NCBI GenBank assembly: GCA_003554685.1
Contig: PWHA01000128.1
Span: 1-6,164 of the forward strand
Origin: Halanaerobiaceae bacterium
GTDB taxonomy: Bacteria; Bacillota; Halanaerobiia; Halanaerobiales; Halarsenatibacteraceae
Direction: 5' to 3'
Length of the DNA stretch: 6,164 nucleotides
Shown: positions 1-4,952 of the stretch, piece after piece
Numbering within the stretch: position 1 is the first letter of the stretch
How the letters are laid out: every line of letters begins with the position of its first letter
Notes under the pieces: model-generated
Databases searched by the model: none
Told to the model about the DNA's origin: nothing
What the model saw: only the letters and a program-made list of their open reading frames with translations
Position numbers and translations under genes: made by a program

Positions 1-1
1 C

Positions 2-610
2 GCAGGTATAGAGAATCTGGAGAAGCACATTGAAAATATCCAGAAATTTGGTCTGCCACTGGTAGTGGCTATCAACCGTTTCCCCGATGACCCTGAAGCC
101 GAGCTGGAACTTGTCAGAGAGCGCTGTGAAAAGATGGGTGTCAACGTTGCCCTTTCCGAAGTATTTGCCAGGGGCGGCGAAGGAGGCGAAGAGCTGGCTG
201 AAGAGGTGCTTGATATTCTGGATAAGGGAGAAGCAGATTTTGATTTCCTCTATGATCTGGAGGACAGCATCGAAGAAAAAATTGAAACCATTGCCACTGA
301 AATTTATGGAGCCGATGGTGTGGAGTACAGCGATGAAGCCAAAAAGCAGATTACCAAGTATAAAAAATACGGTTATGACGAAATGCCAATCTGCATGGCC
401 AAAACTCAGAGCTCTATCTCAGACAATCCGGCCCTGAAAGGACGTCCTACCGGTTTCAAACTGACAGTCAGGGAGATTAATGTCTCAGCCGGGGCGGGTT
501 TCCTGGTAGCTCTGACCGGACCGGTTCTGACCATGCCCGGCCTGCCCAAGGTGCCGTCTGCTGAAGAGATTGATATTGATGCTGATGGCAAAATTAGCGG
601 CCTCTTTTAA
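2..610 (+). CDS. fhs: Formate-tetrahydrofolate ligase, C-terminal part (5' end outside window)
   Basis: This enzyme (10-formyl-THF synthetase, EC 6.3.4.3) joins formate to tetrahydrofolate using ATP in the cytoplasm. It feeds one-carbon units into purine synthesis or the methyl branch of the Wood-Ljungdahl pathway. The reading frame is open from base 2 and gives 202 residues before TAA, roughly the last third of a family protein of about 555 residues. Recognisable family signatures are GLPLVVAINRFPDD near the window start, the stretch MAKTQSSISDNPALKGRP, then VSAGAGFLVALTGP, MPGLPKVPSAE and the terminal GLF. The GTG at 65 lies inside the conserved VVAINRF strand and is not a start. Nothing is broken in the visible part. 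The downstream gene, an activator of corrinoid proteins, fits a C1-metabolism neighbourhood, but a 280-base structured gap argues against simple co-transcription. Identification is secure; the N-terminal P-loop part cannot be seen. Confidence 0.97.
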   Translation, partial: AGIENLEKHIENIQKFGLPLVVAINRFPDDPEAELELVRERCEKMGVNVALSEVFARGGEGGEELAEEVLDILDKGEADFDFLYDLEDSIEEKIETIATEIYGADGVEYSDEAKKQITKYKKYGYDEMPICMAKTQSSISDNPALKGRPTGFKLTVREINVSAGAGFLVALTGPVLTMPGLPKVPSAEEIDIDADGKISGLF

Positions 611-632
611 TCATGGATTACAGATTATAGCA

Positions 633-710
633 GCTGACGGTTTTTCCACCGGAACTGTAAAAGGACTAACAAACTGAATTATTGCCGGCAGGCTTCAAGG
701 AACCGTCAGC
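633..710 (+). repeat. 10-bp perfect inverted repeat enclosing 58 bases (possible closing stem of a structured RNA)
   Basis: The sequence gctgacggtt (633-642) is the exact reverse complement of aaccgtcagc (701-710). The enclosed bases contain a small hairpin ttcc-acc-ggaa (644-654) and the palindrome tgccggca (683-690), so the RNA could fold as a closed multi-branch element. The right arm resembles the left arm of the terminator-like hairpin just downstream, so the two could compete. I compared it by eye with the consensus of THF-I, cobalamin, glycine, fluoride, ZTP and c-di-GMP riboswitches and recognised none. It lies 22 bases after the fhs stop. It could be a 3'-UTR element of fhs, a leader element of the next gene, or chance. 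Confidence 0.5.
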
Positions 711-725
711 AATGATCAGGATAAA

Positions 726-753
726 AACCGGGCAGCTTTCAGGCTGTCCGGTT
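726..753 (+). terminator. Rho-independent-type terminator hairpin downstream of fhs
   Basis: An 11-bp stem pairs 726-736 with 743-753: aaccgg/ccggtt at the base and gcagc/gctgt, with one G-U pair, above. It closes a 6-base loop (tttcag). An A-run precedes it (723-727) and an interrupted AT-rich tail follows (aaatattt, then ctttt), so the U-tract is weak. The position fits the end of the fhs transcript. It also sits directly after the long inverted repeat, an arrangement seen in attenuators. Confidence 0.6.
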
Positions 754-856
754 AAATATTTAGCTTTTGCTAAAGGATTGCCTTAAAGATTTCCAGAAAA
801 TTTTTTATCTACTGTGGTAACCAATAATCTCTACCTCTGGCAGATATTTTGGCTAA

Positions 857-862
857 TATAAT
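857..862 (+). promoter_or_regulatory. Candidate -10 box (TATAAT) for the RACo-like gene
   Basis: A perfect TATAAT lies 28 bases before the TTG start, after the terminator-like hairpin. No good -35 hexamer is found 16-18 bases upstream; the nearest partial match, ctggca at 837-842, is only 14 bases away. If real, the leader would be about 20 bases and the gene would be transcribed independently of fhs. Confidence 0.4.
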
Positions 863-878
863 TATCAGCTGATACGGG

Positions 879-884
879 AAGGTG
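879..884 (+). promoter_or_regulatory. Ribosome binding site that selects the TTG start at 891
   Basis: AAGGTG is followed by six bases (ttaaaa) and then TTG at 891. The only other in-frame candidate, GTG at 882, overlaps this site and would have its purine tract only 1-2 bases upstream. The same arrangement, AGGTGA plus six bases, precedes the ATG of the gene at 3967, which supports the TTG choice. Confidence 0.65.
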
Positions 885-890
885 TTAAAA

Positions 891-2744
891 TTGAGCTACC
901 AGATTACCATAAGTCAGTCCGGCAGAGAAAAGATTTTTCAGGTTGAGACAGGAGCAGATTTACTGGAGATTATTAATAAAAGTGACTTCTATCTGCCAAG
1001 TTACTGCGGTGGTCAGGGCATCTGCGGCAAATGCCGGGTCTTAATGCGCCCGGAGCCTGAAGCTAAAGACCCGGAGAGAGAAATGCTGAGCAGTCAAGAA
1101 ATACAGGTCGGAGTAAGACTGGCCTGTCTCCATCAGGTGGAGTCAGATCTGGAAATTGAAATTGAAGAAGGCGGAGAAATTAATATTCTCACCGGAGAAG
1201 AGGAGGTAAGCTGCAGCCTGAGTCCGGGCTGGCAGCAGAGCTATCTGAAAATAGAGGAGCCAGAACTCTATGATCAGCGCAGCTATCTGACCAGGGTTTT
1301 TGAAAAAGCCGGCTGCCGCAGTATTGAACCCCGGGCTCTGGACAGACTGGAGGATATTGTTGAGGGTAAATTTGGACCGATGGGTAAGGGTTCAGATAAT
1401 AACAGCAGGTCGAAGTCTACTCAGGCCTTGGCTGCAGTTATTCAGGATGAAAAGGTGGTGGACCTCAGGTCGGCTGACCGACCGGGCCGGCTGCTGGGAG
1501 CTGCCGTTGATATTGGAACCACCACTCTGGTTTTTTATCTGCTGGACCTGGAATCGGGAAGACAGCTGGCAGTTGACTCGGCCTATAATCCTCAGAAAAA
1601 ATTTGGCGCCGATGTTATTACCAGAGTTCAGCATACCCAGGGTAATCCTGAGGGGATAAATGAGCTGCGTGACACACTGGTAAAAGCTTTGAACAGGGGC
1701 CTGGTTGATACCGCTGCTAAAGTTGGGTCTGGTACTGATGATATATATCGTTTGACCCTGGCTGGCAATACCATCATGCTTCATACCCTACTGGGAAAGG
1801 ATTGTGAGAAAATAGCCCGGAGCCCCTTTGTTCCACTGTTCAGCGAGCAGCTGTCCTTCAGGCCAGAGGCTCTCAGCCTGAAATTGAATCCCGGGGGAGA
1901 GGTGGAGCTTTTACCCTCAATATCTGGCTATGTTGGTGCCGATATTACTGCCGATATGCTGGCCACCGGAGTGGGTGACAGTCCGGAATATCAGCTGCTG
2001 ATTGATATAGGTACTAATGGTGAAATAGCTCTGGGCCGGAATGATAAAATTTATGCCTGTTCTGTAGCAGCCGGTCCTTCTTTTGAAGGAGGTAATATCA
2101 GTTCCGGAATGGCAGCTCTTCCAGGAGCGGTGGATAGTTTTAAAGTTTTTGATGATGATCTGGAATATACCACTATTAAAAAAGAGAAGCCCCGGGGAAT
2201 CTGCGGTTCTGGTTTGCTGGATCTTATTGGAGGTCTGCTGGAAATCGGTATTATCACAGAAACCGGTGCCCTTCAGCAGCCCGGCAGCATGCCGGAATTC
2301 TGGCAGAAAAGATATCAGGAGCTTGAAGAGGTGAAAGCTCTTAAACTTTTTTCTGAAGGAGAAAGTCAGGGAGAAAGGGAAATATATTTAACTCAAAAAG
2401 ATATCAGGCAGTTTCAGCTGGCCAAGGGTGCCATTCGGGCCGGGATAGAAATTTTACAGCAGGAAGCTGATATATCTAAGGAAGAAATAAAAGATGTCTA
2501 CCTGGTAGGAGGGTTTGCCAACTATCTTGCTCCAGAAATGGCCTGCCGGATTGGGATGGTGCCTGAGGTTTTAAGCGATCGAATTCAGCAGGCAGGCAAT
2601 GGAGCCGGAGCTGGAGCCCGGATGATGCTCTTAAATCGCAAACTTGCCGAAAAAGCCCGGGAATTGAAGGAAAAAACCAGCTATCTGGAACTTTCTAGCA
2701 ATATGAAATTCCAGGAGGAATTTACCAGTCAGATGTCCTTTTAA
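891..2744 (+). CDS. RACo-type ASKHA ATPase: reductive activator of corrinoid proteins ([2Fe-2S] ferredoxin + DUF4445 domains)
   Basis: Proteins of this family use ATP and low-potential electrons to return accidentally oxidised Co(II) corrinoid proteins to active Co(I), in the cytoplasm. Numbered from the TTG start, the protein has 617 residues. A plant-type [2Fe-2S] domain occupies about residues 1-90, with cysteines 39, 45, 48 (CGGQGICGKC, C-x5-C-x2-C) and 79 (LACLH). A linker and middle domain run to about 200. The C-terminal ASKHA (actin/Hsp70-like) ATPase region begins at DIGTTT (207), continues through DIGTNGE (372) and GICGSGLLDL, and ends with GGFANYL (540) and a GAGAGA glycine stretch. 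Length and domain order match characterised RACo (about 630 residues). All four cluster cysteines and the nucleotide-binding motifs are intact. The target corrinoid protein or methyltransferase is not in the window, so it could serve CoFeSP or an O/N-demethylase system. Family is secure; target unknown. Confidence 0.9.
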   Translation: MSYQITISQSGREKIFQVETGADLLEIINKSDFYLPSYCGGQGICGKCRVLMRPEPEAKDPEREMLSSQEIQVGVRLACLHQVESDLEIEIEEGGEINILTGEEEVSCSLSPGWQQSYLKIEEPELYDQRSYLTRVFEKAGCRSIEPRALDRLEDIVEGKFGPMGKGSDNNSRSKSTQALAAVIQDEKVVDLRSADRPGRLLGAAVDIGTTTLVFYLLDLESGRQLAVDSAYNPQKKFGADVITRVQHTQGNPEGINELRDTLVKALNRGLVDTAAKVGSGTDDIYRLTLAGNTIMLHTLLGKDCEKIARSPFVPLFSEQLSFRPEALSLKLNPGGEVELLPSISGYVGADITADMLATGVGDSPEYQLLIDIGTNGEIALGRNDKIYACSVAAGPSFEGGNISSGMAALPGAVDSFKVFDDDLEYTTIKKEKPRGICGSGLLDLIGGLLEIGIITETGALQQPGSMPEFWQKRYQELEEVKALKLFSEGESQGEREIYLTQKDIRQFQLAKGAIRAGIEILQQEADISKEEIKDVYLVGGFANYLAPEMACRIGMVPEVLSDRIQQAGNGAGAGARMMLLNRKLAEKARELKEKTSYLELSSNMKFQEEFTSQMSF

Positions 2745-2789
2745 TTTTAGCCTTAAGGACTGACAAAAATTAACAGTTTAAATCACAGG

Positions 2790-2878
2790 TTCTACCGCTG
2801 ACGATACACTCGTGTAGAAAAAAGAAAAACAAAGTAATGCTGGAAGCCAATCTAATCGGAGACACTTTGCTTCCAGCA
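2790..2878. terminator. Convergent-gene gap with a likely bidirectional terminator hairpin
   Basis: The gap between the RACo-like stop and the comFB stop (2745-2926) holds no credible gene. Its main feature is a perfect 10-bp inverted repeat, tgctggaagc (2838-2847) with gcttccagca (2869-2878), around a 21-base loop. On the plus strand it is followed by a T5 run (2884-2888). On the minus strand it is followed by a much longer T-rich run (complement of 2819-2837), so it suits comFB termination best. A second, weaker hairpin (ttctac 2790-2795 with gtagaa 2814-2819, inner acga/tcgt) lies beside it. The loop is longer than in classic terminators. Confidence 0.55.
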
Positions 2879-2926
2879 GCTAATTTTTCCTTAATGTTTG
2901 GAGGTCCGGGAAAATTATTGCTTTTT

Positions 2927-3280
2927 TCAGTTATTATCTTCACAATTCTCACCATTGTTATGTCGGGGATTTTTAGAAATAATTCTAATAGCCCTGGTTA
3001 CAACCGACACTATATCAACATTTACCTGATGTTCAAATTCTATTAATTTGGCATGCAGGCTTCCCCGGGGGCTGGCTATATACTTGGCCGGGATCCGGTT
3101 TAGAGTATAGGAAGCAATATCCAGCAGGCAGTTTTTACAGGTGCAGAAATCATCGAAATCCTCTTTATTTTTTAGGATTTCTTCCATTTTTTCCAGCACG
3201 AAATCTTCGGTATAATTGTGCAGTTCTTCTCTCAGTCTGTCTTTGTCCAGGTTAAAATCCTCTTGTTGTTTTTCAACCAT
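2927..3280 (-). CDS. ComFB-family small protein (late competence development family)
   Basis: The 117-residue cytoplasmic protein is the only minus-strand gene in the window. Family traits are the N-terminal helix with NYTEDFVLEKMEEIL (22-36), a cysteine cluster C46-x-C48-x2-C51 in FDDFCTCKNCLLDIA, then LNRIPAKYIASPRGSLH (60-76) and the C-terminal helix with VTRAIRIISKNPRH. ComFB proteins are small dimeric proteins; the Bacillus one binds zinc, and cyanobacterial members bind cyclic di-GMP and influence cell size, natural competence and motility. Whether this one binds either ligand is inference. Here it lacks the comFA and comFC partners of the Bacillus operon, so a competence role should not be assumed. 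The start is well supported: AGGGAGGT (complement of 3288-3295) sits 7 bases before ATG. No convincing promoter was found for it, and its Asn/Glu-rich tail is probably disordered. Confidence 0.85.
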   Translation of the reverse strand: MVEKQQEDFNLDKDRLREELHNYTEDFVLEKMEEILKNKEDFDDFCTCKNCLLDIASYTLNRIPAKYIASPRGSLHAKLIEFEHQVNVDIVSVVTRAIRIISKNPRHNNGENCEDNN

Positions 3281-3326
3281 TGCAGATACCTCCCTAATTA
3301 TTTAATTCTCTTTTTGAATCTAAATT

Positions 3327-3351
3327 CCTGCAGAAATCAGACTTTTGCAGG
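3327..3351. repeat. Imperfect inverted repeat in the comFB/msrC divergent promoter region
   Basis: The hexamers cctgca (3327-3332) and tgcagg (3346-3351) are reverse complements. With one bulged G, an inner aaa/ttt extends the dyad to nine pairs. The right arm overlaps the proposed -35 element of the downstream gene. This could be an operator shared by the divergent genes, or chance in a short AT-rich gap. Confidence 0.3.
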
Positions 3352-3373
3352 GCAATTGTATTTGTGGTAAAAT
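3345..3373 (+). promoter_or_regulatory. Promoter of the methionine sulfoxide reductase gene
   Basis: TTGCAG (3345-3350) and TAAAAT (3368-3373) are separated by exactly 17 bases. TGG directly before the -10 makes it an extended -10 (TGn), which offsets the weak right half of the -35. Predicted transcription starts near 3380, giving a leader of about 28 bases. Confidence 0.55.
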
Positions 3374-3407
3374 AAGTTCGAAAATGCCAGGGAAAGGAAG
3401 TGAAATA

Positions 3408-3893
3408 ATGAAAGCAGCTGTGCGGCAAGACTATCAAAAGTTCTTTGCCAGATTGGATGAAAAACTTAAATCTGAGAGGGATTGGCTCAGCAATATGGCT
3501 AATCTGGCAGCGCTGATTTATCAGGAACTGCACAAGATTAACTGGGCTGGTTTTTATCTCAGAAGAAGGGGAGAAGACCTTAAGCTCGGCCCTTTTCAGG
3601 GAAAACCGGCAGTAAGCAAAATAACAGTGGGGAATGGTGTCTGCGGTACTGCAGTGGCCGAAGCAGAGGCCCAGCTGGTGGATAATGTCCATGAATTTCC
3701 CGGGCATATCGCCTGCGACTGTGAATCTGAATCTGAACTTGTAATCCCTATCTGGTTGAACAATGAAATAATAGGAGTTCTGGATATTGACAGCCCGGTT
3801 AGGGCCCGTTTTACCACCCGGGATCAGGATATGCTGGAGAAAGCATTGGAGAAATTCCTGGCAGCTTCAGATTTTAGTGATTTTAAAGCTTAG
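3408..3893 (+). CDS. msrC: Free methionine-(R)-sulfoxide reductase, GAF domain (fRMsr/MsrC)
   Basis: This cytoplasmic enzyme reduces free L-methionine-(R)-sulfoxide to methionine, repairing oxidative damage to the free amino acid pool. The 161 residues form a single GAF domain, the usual family length. Diagnostic stretches are NWAGFYL (45-51), LGPFQGKPA (60-68), GNGVCGTAVAE (75-85), FPGHIACD (97-104) and SELVIP (109-114). Acidic residues E110, D126 and D128 match the spacing of the substrate-binding Glu/Asp residues in the E. coli enzyme. The catalytic-type cysteine (C79, GVCG) and one resolving cysteine (C103) are present. The third family cysteine, expected at 69 in GKPAC, is valine, and an extra cysteine appears at 105. 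The start at 3408 is chosen because GGAAG (3396-3400) stands 7 bases upstream; an upstream ATG at 3345 would add 21 unconserved residues and lies in the promoter. Confidence 0.92.
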   Translation: MKAAVRQDYQKFFARLDEKLKSERDWLSNMANLAALIYQELHKINWAGFYLRRRGEDLKLGPFQGKPAVSKITVGNGVCGTAVAEAEAQLVDNVHEFPGHIACDCESESELVIPIWLNNEIIGVLDIDSPVRARFTTRDQDMLEKALEKFLAASDFSDFKA

Positions 3894-3966
3894 TATAAAA
3901 ATAGATTTTACCTATAAACACAAAAAAACACAAAAAACAAATCCAAAAACAAAAAGGTGATAAAAT
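3894..3966 (+). promoter_or_regulatory. A/C-rich, almost G-free leader before the DUF4438 gene
   Basis: From 3916 to 3955 there are 31 A, 8 C, one T and no G, so the transcript here should be essentially unstructured. It ends at the Shine-Dalgarno site AGGTGA (3955-3960), six bases before ATG. A TATAAA at 3894-3899, overlapping the end of the preceding gene region, could be a -10 box, but no good -35 is visible. Such a tract could favour ribosome loading. Confidence 0.45.
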
Positions 3967-4842
3967 ATGCTCACAAATCAGGATCGGGTTGTTATGCAGT
4001 CTGTTCAGGGTAATATTTCTCATCCCAGAGCCGGTCGACTTCCCTATCGACTGGATCGTGAGGGTCGGGGTCATAATCTTCCTGGAACCGGCGGTATTAC
4101 CTATAATGTCAGGGTAGGGGATCCGGCAATGGGCTGGGCGGGCGATCATATTGAGCCTGCGGTCAGCATGAAGATTACCAAGGATTCCAAGGATTATGAG
4201 AACTACGGACTGGGCCTGCTGGCCTGTATAGGAAATCAGGCCAGAGTGGTCAGCGGTGAAGCTGAAGGAGCCCGGGGAGTGGTAACAGGACTGCATGGTG
4301 GGATTAATCATGTGCTGGTAGATTTTGCGCCTGAAGATATGGAGAAGATGAAGGTAGGAGACAGCATTCTGGTTAAGGCTCGAGGTCAGGGCCTCAGGCT
4401 GGAAGATTATCCCGAGGTTAGGGTATTTAATATTGATCCTGAACTTCTGATGCAGCTCGGAATCGAGGAATCCAGCCAGCAAGATAAGCTAAAGGTTCCG
4501 GTGGCTGCTGTGGTTCCCGGTCATCTTATGGGATCCGGCATCGGTTCCTCCTCAGCTGCTATGGGTGACTATGATATAACCACCGGTGACAAGGCCGAGC
4601 TGGAAAAACATAATTTAAATGCTCTCAGACTGGGTGACCTGGTTTATCTGGCGGACTGTGATAATACCTACGGCCGGGAATATATAACCGGGGCAGGCAG
4701 TATTGGAGTGGTGGCTCATTCTGACTGCATTATAATGGGTCATGGTCCAGGAGTAACCACCATTATGACCTCCAAGCAGGATATTATCCAGCCTGAAATT
4801 ACCCGAGAAGCCAACATTGCCGGTTATCTAGAAATTAACTGA
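3967..4842 (+). CDS. DUF4438 domain-containing protein of unknown function
   Basis: The 291-residue protein matches the DUF4438 family, whose biochemical role I do not know. It has no signal peptide or membrane segment and should be cytoplasmic. Notable stretches are HNLPGTGGITYNVRVGDPA (36-54) with D60-H61 shortly after, a possible small beta-rich module GARGVVTGLHGGINHVLVDF, a glycine/serine loop PGHLMGSGIGSSSAAMGDYD (184-203), and the region DCDNTYGREYITGAGSIG (230-247) followed by HSDC (251-254) and GHGPGVTT (258-265). The concentration of invariant-looking His, Asp and Gly suggests a metal or phosphate site and an enzymatic role; this is inference. The GHGPGVTT/HSDC region loosely recalls the acetamidase/formamidase fold family, but I cannot show homology. 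The start is supported by AGGTGA six bases upstream. It may be transcribed from its own leader; no clear terminator follows it. Confidence 0.85.
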   Translation: MLTNQDRVVMQSVQGNISHPRAGRLPYRLDREGRGHNLPGTGGITYNVRVGDPAMGWAGDHIEPAVSMKITKDSKDYENYGLGLLACIGNQARVVSGEAEGARGVVTGLHGGINHVLVDFAPEDMEKMKVGDSILVKARGQGLRLEDYPEVRVFNIDPELLMQLGIEESSQQDKLKVPVAAVVPGHLMGSGIGSSSAAMGDYDITTGDKAELEKHNLNALRLGDLVYLADCDNTYGREYITGAGSIGVVAHSDCIIMGHGPGVTTIMTSKQDIIQPEITREANIAGYLEIN

Positions 4843-4952
4843 GCGGCACCTGGCAAATATCAGAAATAAATTCCAGATAAAATACCCGCCTTTCAGAGAG
4901 AAAAATTAAATTCAGCCAGGAGTTAGTTTTAATTAGAATGGAGATGATTAAA
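4843..4952 (+). other. Intergenic gap before the GH31 gene
   Basis: No strong terminator or promoter is visible in these 110 bases. The only dyad, cctggc (4849-4854) with gccagg (4915-4920), has a 60-base spacer and is probably chance. TAGAAT at 4934-4939 is too close to the start to act as a -10 for a normal leader. Read-through from the DUF4438 gene into the GH31 gene therefore remains possible. Confidence 0.4.
4940..4947 (+). promoter_or_regulatory. Ribosome binding site that selects the GTG start at 4953
   Basis: GGAGATGA lies five bases before GTG at 4953. Two in-frame ATGs (4938 and 4944) are poorer choices: the second abuts GGAG with no spacing, and the first has only an AGGAG 15 bases upstream. 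Confidence 0.55.

Noticed and set aside
633..710. Small MITE-like element with 10-bp terminal inverted repeats
   Set aside because: No flanking target duplication is visible (tatagca versus aatgatc) and no second copy occurs in the window; an RNA stem is the simpler reading.
712..786. 24-codon ORF (MIRIKTGQLSGCPVKY...) spanning the terminator-like hairpin, possible leader peptide
   Set aside because: AAGGAA upstream is distant, there is no run of regulatory codons, and the hairpin explains the sequence constraint better. Too short to support as coding.
1392..1784. 130-codon minus-strand ORF inside the RACo-like gene, and similar overlapping frames elsewhere
   Set aside because: They lie opposite or out of frame with strongly conserved coding sequence, have no recognisable domains and lack ribosome binding sites.
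2764..2815. tRNA-like D-arm sequence (agcggtaga) on the minus strand
   Set aside because: The D-stem does not pair, there is no T-arm GTTCRA loop and no acceptor stem; the similarity is limited to a few bases.
2837..3046. 69-codon plus-strand ORF with a hydrophobic stretch resembling a membrane segment
   Set aside because: It starts in the terminator hairpin and runs antisense to the comFB 3' end; the hydrophobicity arises from T-rich complement sequence.
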